A stretch of 64,000 bases of DNA, from NCBI GenBank assembly GCA_964487565.1, contig CAZARN010000009.1, positions 11,770 through 75,769 on the forward strand. The letters are read 5' to 3'. Shown here piece by piece: positions 50,911 to 59,129 of this stretch. Under the pieces are notes generated by a model. It did no database searches and had not been told where the DNA came from. It was given only the letters and a program-made list of their open reading frames with translations. A program made the position numbers and the translations under genes. The DNA comes from Phil1 sp964487565. GTDB taxonomy: Bacteria > Bacillota > Clostridia > Christensenellales > CAG-138. Each line of letters opens with the position of its first letter. The first letter of the stretch is position 1.

Positions 50911-52272
50911 ATGAATTTCGAAAAGATCAAAACGGCCGCTGAAGGCTATCTGACGGATATGACGAAGTTCCTGCGCGATCTTATCGCTATACCCGGCGAA
51001 AGCTGCGGTGAGGAAGGCGTCATAAAGAGGATCGCGAAGGAGATGGAGAAAGTCGGCTTCGACAAGGTCGAGATCGACGGCCTCGGCAACGTTCTGGGCT
51101 ATATGGGACAGGGCGCGCGCCTCATCGCTTACGATGCGCATATAGACACCGTGGGCCTCGGCGAGATGAGCAACTGGAAATTCGATCCGTACAAGGGGTA
51201 TGAAAACGCGCAGGAGATCGGCGGACGCGGCGCGTCGGATCAGCTCGGCGGCATAGTCAGCTCCGTTTACGGCGCGCGCATAATGAAGGATCTCGGCCTC
51301 ATCCCTGAGGGGACGACCGTGCTTGTGACGGGCACCGTGCAGGAGGAAGACTGCGACGGCATGTGCTGGCAGTATATCCACAATGTGGGCGGCGTCACGC
51401 CGGAGTTTGTCGTCATCACGGAACCCACGGACGGCGGCATATACCGCGGTCACCGCGGCAGGATGGAGATCCGCGTCGAGGTGAAGGGCGTTTCCTGCCA
51501 CGGCAGCGCGCCGGAGCGCGGGGACAACGCGATATACAAGATGGCCGACATACTCAAGCAGGTCGAGGCGCTCAACGAGAACGGCTGCGGCCCCGAGTAT
51601 GAGATAAAGGGCCTCGTCAAGATGCTTGAGCCGGAGTTCAACCCGCAGCATTATGAGGATGCGCGCTTCCTTGGGCGCGGCACCGTCACAACATCCCAGA
51701 TATTCTTCACCTCGCCCTCGCGCTGCGCGGTCGCGGATTCCTGCGCGGTATCGCTTGACAGGCGCATGACCGCGGGCGAAACGTGGGATTCCTGCATAAA
51801 GGAGATCGAAGCGCTGCCCGCCTGCAAAAAGCACAACGCGAAGGTCACCATGTATATGTATGACCGTCCCGCGTGGACCGGCACCGTGTATGAGACGGAG
51901 TGCTATTTCCCCACCTGGATAAACCGCGAGAACGCCGCCCATGTGCAGGCGCTTGCGGACGCGCATAAGGCGCTTTACGGCGAAACGCGCGAGGGTGACG
52001 CTGGCGCGATGGATAAGCGCCGCCGCCCGCTGATCGACAAGTGGACCTTCTCAACGAACGGCGTTTCCATCCAGGGCCGGTACGGCATTCCCTGCGTGGG
52101 CTTCGGCCCGGGCGCGGAGAGCCAGGCGCACGCCCCCAACGAGATCACCTGGAAACAGGATCTTGTCCACTGCGCGGCGGTATACGCGCTCGTTCCCACG
52201 ATGTATAAGGGCCGCGGGGCGGAGGACGCAACGCAGTTCCGCGCGACGCTCACAAACAACGACATAAAATAA
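50911..52272 (+). CDS. ygeY: YgeY-type M20 hydrolase of the selenium/purine cluster
   Basis: Metallohydrolase of the M20 superfamily in the YgeY subgroup (TIGR03526). Metal sites: AYDAHIDTVGLG (His, Asp), GRGASDQLGG (Asp), VQEEDCDG (Glu pair), and ITEPTDGG; the end has HAPNE with the last His. The 453 residues fit. GGAG lies before the ATG. It is thought to hydrolyse an intermediate in anaerobic purine breakdown. It starts 51 bases after the regulator and 17 bases before ygeW. Confidence 0.9.
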   Translation: MNFEKIKTAAEGYLTDMTKFLRDLIAIPGESCGEEGVIKRIAKEMEKVGFDKVEIDGLGNVLGYMGQGARLIAYDAHIDTVGLGEMSNWKFDPYKGYENAQEIGGRGASDQLGGIVSSVYGARIMKDLGLIPEGTTVLVTGTVQEEDCDGMCWQYIHNVGGVTPEFVVITEPTDGGIYRGHRGRMEIRVEVKGVSCHGSAPERGDNAIYKMADILKQVEALNENGCGPEYEIKGLVKMLEPEFNPQHYEDARFLGRGTVTTSQIFFTSPSRCAVADSCAVSLDRRMTAGETWDSCIKEIEALPACKKHNAKVTMYMYDRPAWTGTVYETECYFPTWINRENAAHVQALADAHKALYGETREGDAGAMDKRRRPLIDKWTFSTNGVSIQGRYGIPCVGFGPGAESQAHAPNEITWKQDLVHCAAVYALVPTMYKGRGAEDATQFRATLTNNDIK

Positions 52273-52289
52273 AACCGACGGAGGATCAC

Positions 52290-53483
52290 ATGTCAAACGT
52301 CAAACAGTACACGGATATCATCAGCGCGCTCAACCTCAGGGATATGTATGAGGGAGACTTTTTCCTCACATGGGAAAAATCCTTTGATGAGATAAAGGGC
52401 GTATTCGCCGTGGCGGACGCGCTGCGCCATCTTCGCGAGAACAATATTTCCCCGAAAATATTCGACAGCGGCCTCGGCATAAGCCTTTTCCGCGACAATT
52501 CGACGCGCACCCGCTTTTCCTTCGCTTCGGCCTGCAATCTGCTGGGCCTTGAGGTGCAGGATCTCGACGAGGGCAAGAGCCAGATCGCCCATGGTGAGAC
52601 CGTGCGTGAAACAGCCAACATGATATCCTTCATGGCGGACGTCATCGGCATACGCGACGACATGTATATCGGCAAGGGCAACGCCTATATGCACAACGTC
52701 GTCAACGCGGTCAGCGCGGGATACAGGGACGGCGTGCTCGAGCAGAAGCCGACGCTCGTGAACCTGCAGTGCGATATCGACCACCCGACGCAGGTCATGG
52801 CTGACACGCTGCACCTTGTGCACGAGTTCGGCGGCATTGAGAATCTGCGCGGCAAGAAGGTCGCGATGACTTGGGCGTATTCGCCGAGTTACGGCAAGCC
52901 CCTCTCGGTCCCGCAGGGCGTGATCGGCCTCATGACGCGCTTCGGCATGGATGTTTCCCTCGCGTATCCCAAAGGATACGAGGTCATGGGCGACGTTGTT
53001 GATATCGCCAAAAAGCAGGCTGCCGAATCTGGCGGCAGCTTCACCGTGGGTCATGACATGAAGGAAGCCTTCCGCGGCGCGGATATCGTGTATCCCAAGA
53101 GCTGGGCGCCCTTCAAGGCGATGGAGGAGCGCACCGAGCTTTACGGCAACGGCGACACGGACGGCATAAAGGCGCTCGAGAAGCGTCTGCTCGCGCAAAA
53201 CGCCGCGCATAAGGACTGGGAATGCACCGAGGACATGATGAAGCTCACCAACGGCGGCAAAGCGCTGTATCTGCATTGCCTGCCCGCCGATATAACCGAC
53301 GTATCCTGCGACGCGGGCGAGGTCGCCGCGAGCGTGTTCGACCGCTATCGCGATCCGCTTTACAAGCAGGCTTCCTTCAAGCCGTATGTCATCGCCGCGA
53401 TGATATTCCTTGCGAAGGTCAAGGATCCCGCCGCGAAGCTTCTTGAGCTTGAGGCGAACGGAACAAGAAGGCACAACGGATAA
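52290..53483 (+). CDS. ygeW: YgeW knotted carbamoyltransferase
   Basis: Transcarbamylase family with a knotted fold. The carbamoyl-phosphate site is SLFRDNSTRTRFSFA, later blocks are KVAMTWAYSPSYGKP and LYLHCLPADITDVSCDAGEV. The 397 residues and the sequence fit YgeW (TIGR03316) rather than ornithine or aspartate transcarbamylases. Genetically it is linked with ygeX/ygeY/ssnA/ygfK in anaerobic purine degradation, where it may release carbamoyl phosphate for ATP yield. GGAGG precedes the ATG. Confidence 0.92.
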   Translation: MSNVKQYTDIISALNLRDMYEGDFFLTWEKSFDEIKGVFAVADALRHLRENNISPKIFDSGLGISLFRDNSTRTRFSFASACNLLGLEVQDLDEGKSQIAHGETVRETANMISFMADVIGIRDDMYIGKGNAYMHNVVNAVSAGYRDGVLEQKPTLVNLQCDIDHPTQVMADTLHLVHEFGGIENLRGKKVAMTWAYSPSYGKPLSVPQGVIGLMTRFGMDVSLAYPKGYEVMGDVVDIAKKQAAESGGSFTVGHDMKEAFRGADIVYPKSWAPFKAMEERTELYGNGDTDGIKALEKRLLAQNAAHKDWECTEDMMKLTNGGKALYLHCLPADITDVSCDAGEVAASVFDRYRDPLYKQASFKPYVIAAMIFLAKVKDPAAKLLELEANGTRRHNG

Positions 53484-53511
53484 ATTACTGCTGTGTGCGA
53501 TCACGGCATGA

Positions 53512-53543
53512 GCGAAGCGGCGGCCACACGGCCGCCGCTTCGC
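53512..53543 (+). other. Strong perfect 14-bp hairpin after ygeW
   Basis: A 14-pair GC-rich stem with an ACAC loop lies 28 bases past the ygeW stop. GTTATG follows rather than a T tract, so it may stabilise or partly terminate the ygeY-ygeW message. Confidence 0.6.
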
Positions 53544-53584
53544 GTTATGCGCGGCGCGCGATCCGGCCGCTGCGCAGGGTATAT

Positions 53585-53613
53585 TTGACGCGCGGTATAT
53601 ATTCTGATAAAAT
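53585..53613 (+). promoter_or_regulatory. Promoter of the S41 protease gene
   Basis: TTGACG at 53585-53590, 17 bases, TAAAAT at 53608-53613 with TGA before it (extended -10). Confidence 0.8.
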
Positions 53614-53671
53614 CATCGTACTATAAATACAAAGGCGGCAGACGCCGCCGCGTATGACGGAGGTAACCAGC

Positions 53672-54907
53672 ATGAAGTCCTGGCTCAGGACGCTTTTATA
53701 TTTTGCGGCGGCAATACTGATAACCGCCGCAGTCACGGCGACTGTCACAGTCAATGTGATAAACGCGCAGAGGGGAGACGAGGTGATACTCACCGCCGAC
53801 GAGTATTCAACACTGAGCGATCTCAGCGTGTTCAACGAGGTCATAAGCAAGATAACCGACGAGTATTACTACGATCCGCCTTCAAGGGAGCAGCTCATCA
53901 ATTCCGCTGTCAACGGTATGGTGGATTCCCTCGGGGATAAATACGCCCAGTATTTCACATCGGAGGAATACGAGTCGTATCTTTCAAATATAAACGGTCA
54001 GTATGCCGGCATAGGGCTTCTTGTGGGTCAGCCGGACGAGAACGGAGCGCCGATACTCGACGTTTACGACAATACGCCGGCGGCCGAGGGCGGCGTGCTT
54101 GCGGGCGACATCATCACGGCCGTGGATAAAGAGAGCGTCGCGGGGCTTGAGATCGATGAAATCGCGGCGCTTATCGACCGCGAAATTGGAGAAGCCGTAA
54201 CGCTCACCCTAAAGCGCGGGAATGAAACGCTTGACGTCACGCTCGTGTGCGCGGAGATAAACGTTGAGCATGTCGAGCACAAGCTCTTCAAGGAGCGCAC
54301 AGGCTATATAAAGATATCGATGTTCACGGGCAACTGCGCGGAGGAATTCAAGGAAGCCGTCGAGGATCTTACCGACAGGGGAATGAAGAGCCTCGTCATC
54401 GATCTTCGCGACAACCCGGGCGGCACGCTGACGGACGTTGTGAGCATCGCGGACACGCTTCTGGGCGAATGTACCATCGTGAGCGTGCGCGGACGCGCTG
54501 AGGACGAGGGGCAGGTATACACCTCGAACCGCAAGGGCGTGAACGTGCCAATCGCCGTGATCGTCAACGGCAATTCCGCCTCGGCAAGCGAGATACTGGC
54601 CGCCGCGGTGCAGGAAACGGGGACGGGTAAGGTGGTCGGCACGACGACATACGGCAAGGGCATCGTGCAGACGACGTTCCATCTCGCCTCAAACGGCGGC
54701 TGGCTCAAGATGACGACGGACGGCTATTATACGCCAAACGGCAACAGCATACACGGCAAGGGGGTCGTGCCGGATATAGAGGTCGATCTTCCGGACGAAT
54801 TCAAAAACCTCACCCTCAACGAGATAAATCAGGAGGATGACGCGCAGCTGTGGGCCGCGCTCGACTATGTGCGCTCGGTGGTCGACGGTACATACGGCGC
54901 GGATTGA
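53672..54907 (+). CDS. S41 carboxy-terminal processing protease (CtpA type)
   Basis: Membrane-anchored serine protease that trims or degrades envelope proteins. One N-terminal membrane helix (about 7-27) is followed by a helical part (INSAVNGMVDSLGDKYAQYF), a PDZ domain (DNTPAAEGGVLAGDIITAVD), and the catalytic domain with Ser in VNGNSASASEILAAA and Lys in TTTYGKGIVQT, the Ser-Lys dyad. The 411 residues are normal. ATG at 53672 has GGAGGT seven bases upstream. Confidence 0.92.
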   Translation: MKSWLRTLLYFAAAILITAAVTATVTVNVINAQRGDEVILTADEYSTLSDLSVFNEVISKITDEYYYDPPSREQLINSAVNGMVDSLGDKYAQYFTSEEYESYLSNINGQYAGIGLLVGQPDENGAPILDVYDNTPAAEGGVLAGDIITAVDKESVAGLEIDEIAALIDREIGEAVTLTLKRGNETLDVTLVCAEINVEHVEHKLFKERTGYIKISMFTGNCAEEFKEAVEDLTDRGMKSLVIDLRDNPGGTLTDVVSIADTLLGECTIVSVRGRAEDEGQVYTSNRKGVNVPIAVIVNGNSASASEILAAAVQETGTGKVVGTTTYGKGIVQTTFHLASNGGWLKMTTDGYYTPNGNSIHGKGVVPDIEVDLPDEFKNLTLNEINQEDDAQLWAALDYVRSVVDGTYGAD

Positions 54908-54969
54908 AGAAGCATATTATGCCTGTGCGGCAGCGCCGAACAGGCGGAGTAACATAAGGAGAATACAGA

Positions 54970-56760
54970 ATGGAAATCACAAAGGACGTCAGGTATGTGG
55001 GCGTGAACGATCACGCGGTCGATCTGTTTGAAGGGCAGTATAAGGTCCCCAACGGGATGTCATACAATTCATACGCAGTCATCGATGAAAAGATCGCCGT
55101 GTTCGATACGGTGGACCGCCGTTTCGGGCATGAGTGGCTTGACAATATTGAAAAAGCGCTTGCCGGACGCAAGCCGGATTATCTCATTGTGCAGCATATG
55201 GAGCCGGATCATTCCGCAAACGTCACCCGCTTCGCCGCGGAGTATCCGAAAGCCGTGATCGTCGCCTCATCTAAGGCATTTGCCATGATGGAGCAGTTTT
55301 TCGGCAAGCAGTTCGAGGACAGGCGGCTTGTCGTGTGCGAGGGGGATACACTCTGCCTCGGCGCGCACACGCTCACGTTCTACGCCGCGCCGATGGTGCA
55401 TTGGCCGGAGGTGCTCGTAACATACGACAGCAGGGACAAGATCCTCTTCTCGGCGGACGGCTTCGGCAAATTCGGAGCGCTCGACGCGATCGAACCGTGG
55501 GAGGATGAAGCGAGACGCTATTATATCGGCATCGTCGGAAAATACGGCGCGCAGGTACAGGCGCTGCTCAAGAAGGCTTCGACCCTTGACATAAGCATGA
55601 TATGCCCGCTGCACGGGCCTGCGATCAGCGAGAACGTCGCCCGCTGCATCAACCTTTATGATATCTGGAGCTCATATGCCGTCGAGAAGGAGGGCATCGT
55701 CATCGCCTACACCTCGGTTTACGGCAACACGAAACAGGCGGTGGAGCTGCTTGCGGACAAGCTGCGCGCCAAGGGCTGCCCCGACGTGAAGGTCCATGAC
55801 CTTGCGCGCTGCGATATGTCGGAGGCTGTGGCAGATGCGTTCAGCTATCCGAAGCTCGTGCTTGCGACCACCACATACAACGCCGATATTTTCCCGTTCA
55901 TGCGCGCGTTCATAGAGCATCTGACGGAGCGCGGCTTCAAAAACCGCACCGTTGCCATGATAGAGAACGGCACATGGGCGCCGCAGGCGATAAAGGTGAT
56001 GAAGCAGCTTTTGGAATGCGCCAAGAACATAACCTACGCGGAAACGGGCGTGCATATCAAGTCCGCCCTCGGCGAGGAAAGCCGCGCGCAGGTGGAGGCC
56101 ATGGCGGAGGAGCTTTGCCGCGCGTATTCCGCACCCGACGCGCCCGCCAAGAACCGCAACGACATGAGCGCGCTGTTCAAAATCGGTTACGGGCTTTATG
56201 TGGTCACCTCAAACGACGGCAGGAAGGACAACGGCCTTATCGTGAACACCGTTTCCCAGGTGACGAACACGCCCAACCGCATCGCCGTGACCATAAACAA
56301 GGATAATTATTCCCATCACATAATAAAGCAGACCGGCGTCATGAACCTCAACTGCCTTTCGACGGAAGCGCCGTTCAAGGTGTTTGAAGCATTCGGCTTC
56401 CGCAGCGGAAGAAACGTTGATAAATTCGCGGACTGCACGCCGCTGCGCTCCGAAAACGGGCTTGTGTATCTGCCGAGATATATCAACGCCTTCATGTCGC
56501 TCAAGGTGGAGCAGTATGTCGACCTCGGCACGCACGGCATGTTCATATGCGCCGTGACTGAGGCGCGCGTCATTAATGACGTCGACACGATGACATACAC
56601 TTATTATCAGAAAAACGTAAAGCCCAAGCCCAAAACTGAGGGCAAGAAGGGCTTCGTGTGCAAGATATGCGGTTATGTCTATGAAGGCGACGTTTTACCC
56701 GATGACTTCATCTGCCCGCTTTGCAAGCACGGCGCGGCGGATTTCGAGCCGATCAAATAA
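54970..56760 (+). CDS. Flavodiiron protein fused to flavin reductase and rubredoxin domains (FprA-Hrb type fusion)
   Basis: Reduces O2 to water and/or NO to N2O in the cytoplasm of anaerobes. Residues 1-240 are the beta-lactamase-like diiron domain with His76, Glu78, Asp80, His81, His144, Asp163 and His215 in place. Residues 245-390 are a flavodoxin domain with the FMN loop YTSVYGNTK. About 395-550 are a flavin-reductase-like domain (FKIGYGLYVVTSNDG, PNRIAVTINKDNYSHHII), and 553-596 a rubredoxin with FVCKICGY and FICPLCKHG. The last two domains correspond to Hrb, the separate electron donor of FprA in Moorella. GGAG precedes the ATG, and a terminator follows. Confidence 0.93.
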   Translation: MEITKDVRYVGVNDHAVDLFEGQYKVPNGMSYNSYAVIDEKIAVFDTVDRRFGHEWLDNIEKALAGRKPDYLIVQHMEPDHSANVTRFAAEYPKAVIVASSKAFAMMEQFFGKQFEDRRLVVCEGDTLCLGAHTLTFYAAPMVHWPEVLVTYDSRDKILFSADGFGKFGALDAIEPWEDEARRYYIGIVGKYGAQVQALLKKASTLDISMICPLHGPAISENVARCINLYDIWSSYAVEKEGIVIAYTSVYGNTKQAVELLADKLRAKGCPDVKVHDLARCDMSEAVADAFSYPKLVLATTTYNADIFPFMRAFIEHLTERGFKNRTVAMIENGTWAPQAIKVMKQLLECAKNITYAETGVHIKSALGEESRAQVEAMAEELCRAYSAPDAPAKNRNDMSALFKIGYGLYVVTSNDGRKDNGLIVNTVSQVTNTPNRIAVTINKDNYSHHIIKQTGVMNLNCLSTEAPFKVFEAFGFRSGRNVDKFADCTPLRSENGLVYLPRYINAFMSLKVEQYVDLGTHGMFICAVTEARVINDVDTMTYTYYQKNVKPKPKTEGKKGFVCKICGYVYEGDVLPDDFICPLCKHGAADFEPIK

Positions 56761-56782
56761 AACGACGTTCGCACATGAATCA

Positions 56783-56813
56783 GGCCGCGGCAAATGCCGC
56801 GGCCGTTTTGTTT
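56783..56813 (+). terminator. Terminator of the flavodiiron gene
   Basis: GGCCGCGGCA pairs with TGCCGCGGCC around a two-base gap and is followed by GTTTTGTTT, 22 bases after the stop. Confidence 0.8.
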
Positions 56814-56826
56814 GCCATGGGGAGAG

Positions 56827-57858
56827 TTATCTCGAAGACTTGTCGTACGGTATGCCTTCCGCCTTCGGTGCGCGCGAGCTTTTTGAGGTGAACGCGAGCA
56901 CGAGCAGCGTTATGATGTAGGGCAGCATACGGTAAATATGGGAGCTTATGCCGAGCTGTGCGAGCAGGTATATGCCGTCGCCGTTGATATCGATGCTCGA
57001 ATAGCTCGACGCGATGCACTTGAACAGGCCGAACAGCAGCGAAGCGCCGGCGATGTTGAGCGGCCTCCAGTTGCCGAATATCATCACAGCGAGGGCGAGG
57101 AAGCCGAAGCCCGCGACGTCGCCGTTGGAGATGCAGTTGGCGGTCGTGAGCGCGTATACGAAGCCGCCCATACCGGCGAGCGCGCCTGATATGGTGGTGC
57201 CGATATAGCGCATGCGGTAAACGTTTATGCCGAGGGAATCCGCCGCGGAGGGGTTTTCGCCGCAGGAACGCAGCCTGAGGCCGAACCTTGTTTTATAGAG
57301 GATTATTGAAAGCACCACGAAAAGGATGATGCAGATGTATGTCGCAAGATACACCTTGTGCAAAAACGTGTTGCCAAGAAATCCGAGGTCGGCCGTTTTG
57401 TCAAAGCCAAGCGTTGACTTCTTTATCATGAACCAGCTCGGCGCGTCGCCCGTCGCAAGGCGCAGCTCGTTCTGATTGGCGATTATGCGGATGAGGAAAA
57501 GCACGAGCGCGGGCGCCATGAGGTTGAGCGCGGTGCCGCCGATGGTCTGATCGGCCTTGAGGTTGATGGAGGCAAACGAGAGCAGAAGGCTGAATACCGC
57601 GCCGAGCGCCGCCGCGGCGAGCATGGCAAGTATCTCAAGCAGCTGAAGCGTTCCCCACGCGCCGTTTGCATAGGCCGAGGAAAACACATCCGTCTTTTGC
57701 ATCAGGTTCACGAACAGCACGCCGACGAACGCCCCGAATATCATTATGCCTTCAAGGGCGAGGTTGATTATGCCGCTGCGCTCCGCAAAAACGCCTGCAA
57801 GCGCCACGACCATGAGCGGGATCGCGAATATGAGCGTTTGCTGAACAAGGAATGTCAT
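56827..57858 (-). CDS. BMP/Nup-type nucleoside ABC transporter permease (second subunit)
   Basis: Permease of the BPD_transp_2 family. FAERSGIINLALEGIMIFGAF is the family block near the start, followed by about eight hydrophobic helices; the ATPase contact region is LRSCGENPSAADSLGINVYRMRY. The 343 residues are normal. Its start overlaps the end of the first permease (ATGA). The transport system is like NupABC/YufOPQ, which import nucleosides. Confidence 0.9.
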   Translation of the reverse strand: MTFLVQQTLIFAIPLMVVALAGVFAERSGIINLALEGIMIFGAFVGVLFVNLMQKTDVFSSAYANGAWGTLQLLEILAMLAAAALGAVFSLLLSFASINLKADQTIGGTALNLMAPALVLFLIRIIANQNELRLATGDAPSWFMIKKSTLGFDKTADLGFLGNTFLHKVYLATYICIILFVVLSIILYKTRFGLRLRSCGENPSAADSLGINVYRMRYIGTTISGALAGMGGFVYALTTANCISNGDVAGFGFLALAVMIFGNWRPLNIAGASLLFGLFKCIASSYSSIDINGDGIYLLAQLGISSHIYRMLPYIITLLVLAFTSKSSRAPKAEGIPYDKSSR

Positions 57859-59129
57859 TGCGCGTCGCCTCCTTTCGCATTTTCATCAACAGGCGGCGGG
57901 GGAGGCGCGTCCTGTGCCTCAGCTGCCGCGTCCGTTGCAGGCACGGGGGCGGGGGCATTCTGTTCCCTGTGCTTTTTGCGCCCGCTGATGATCATCTTGA
58001 TGACGAGTGAGAACGCCGAAAGATAAACGATGACGGCAATTATCACGTCGGTTATGTATTCGTTGTATGCGGTGAGGTTGGTGAGCTGAAGTCCCGCGAT
58101 GTTGAGCATGGACATGAAGCAGCCAGTGAATATTACGGCGATGGGATTGCTTATCGCAAGCAGCGCCACGGGGATGCCGTTGAAGCCCGTCGCCGGCAGC
58201 GACTGATAGGTCGACCAGTAGAATTCCGTATTGCCGGCAAGCCAGTACAGGGCGGCGCCGCCGCCCGCAAGCGCGCCCGCGATCGCCATGGAAAGCACGA
58301 TGTTGCGCTTGTCCGCAATGCCGGCATAACGCGCGGCGTGGCGGTTGCTGCCGCAGGCCTTGAGCTCGTAACCGAGCGTGGTCTTGTTCATGAGAACATA
58401 CATCAGGATCGCAAAGACTATCGCGATAAGTATGCCCATGTTGACCTGAGAATTCGGGAAAAGCTTGTCGAGGCCGAGCTTCGGCGTGACGACGCCGTTA
58501 TAGGACGTTTTGTAAATATAGCCCGTTTTGCCGAATTCCACAGTGTTGCAGTACATGCTGCCTTCAAATATGAGCGTGACGAGGTTTGCGGCGATCCAGT
58601 TGGTCATTATGCAGGCGAGCACCTCGTTGATGTTGAGGAATGCCTTCACAAGGCCTGGTATCGCGCCCCACAGCGCGCCCGCCAGGCAGCCGCCGAGAAA
58701 CGCCAGCAGCCAGATGAGACCCGCGGGCACCGCGTCGGAGGGGACGCCGAGCGCGATCGCAAGCGTGACCGCCGTGCCGATCAGATACTGGCCTGAGGCG
58801 CCGATGTTGAAAAGGCCGGTCTTGAATGCGACTGCGACGGAAAGACCCGTCATGATAAGCGGCGTCGCGCGGAAAAGCATGTTGCCGATATTCGTCGGAT
58901 TGAAGCCGAAGGTCAGGCTGCCGGAGGCGTCGCGCCCGGTGGAGAATATTCCGGCGAACACGAGCCTTATGCCTTCCCATGCGCTTGTGAGGGAAAGGTT
59001 TTTGCTGAAAATGCCGACGACCAGTATAACGATGCTGCCGACGAACATGCCGATGAGGATCGATATAACGGAGGCCATCACGGAGTGCATTCCGTCCGTT
59101 TTGAAGAGTTTCCGGATCTTTTCGTTCAT
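57855..59129 (-). CDS. BMP/Nup-type nucleoside ABC transporter permease (first subunit)
   Basis: Second BPD_transp_2 permease. FNIGASGQYLIGT is the family block, and LKACGSNRHAARYAGI is the ATPase contact. About ten hydrophobic helices are followed by a basic, Ala/Pro-rich cytoplasmic tail (PVPATDAAAEAQDAPPPPPV). The 424 residues include this tail, which is longer than usual. Four-base overlaps join it to the ATPase gene before and the other permease after. Confidence 0.9.
   Translation of the reverse strand: MNEKIRKLFKTDGMHSVMASVISILIGMFVGSIVILVVGIFSKNLSLTSAWEGIRLVFAGIFSTGRDASGSLTFGFNPTNIGNMLFRATPLIMTGLSVAVAFKTGLFNIGASGQYLIGTAVTLAIALGVPSDAVPAGLIWLLAFLGGCLAGALWGAIPGLVKAFLNINEVLACIMTNWIAANLVTLIFEGSMYCNTVEFGKTGYIYKTSYNGVVTPKLGLDKLFPNSQVNMGILIAIVFAILMYVLMNKTTLGYELKACGSNRHAARYAGIADKRNIVLSMAIAGALAGGGAALYWLAGNTEFYWSTYQSLPATGFNGIPVALLAISNPIAVIFTGCFMSMLNIAGLQLTNLTAYNEYITDVIIAVIVYLSAFSLVIKMIISGRKKHREQNAPAPVPATDAAAEAQDAPPPPPVDENAKGGDAQ

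Noticed and set aside
50536..51966. 476-codon - strand frame opposite the regulator and ygeY
   Set aside because: Covers parts of two conserved + strand genes with no domain of its own.
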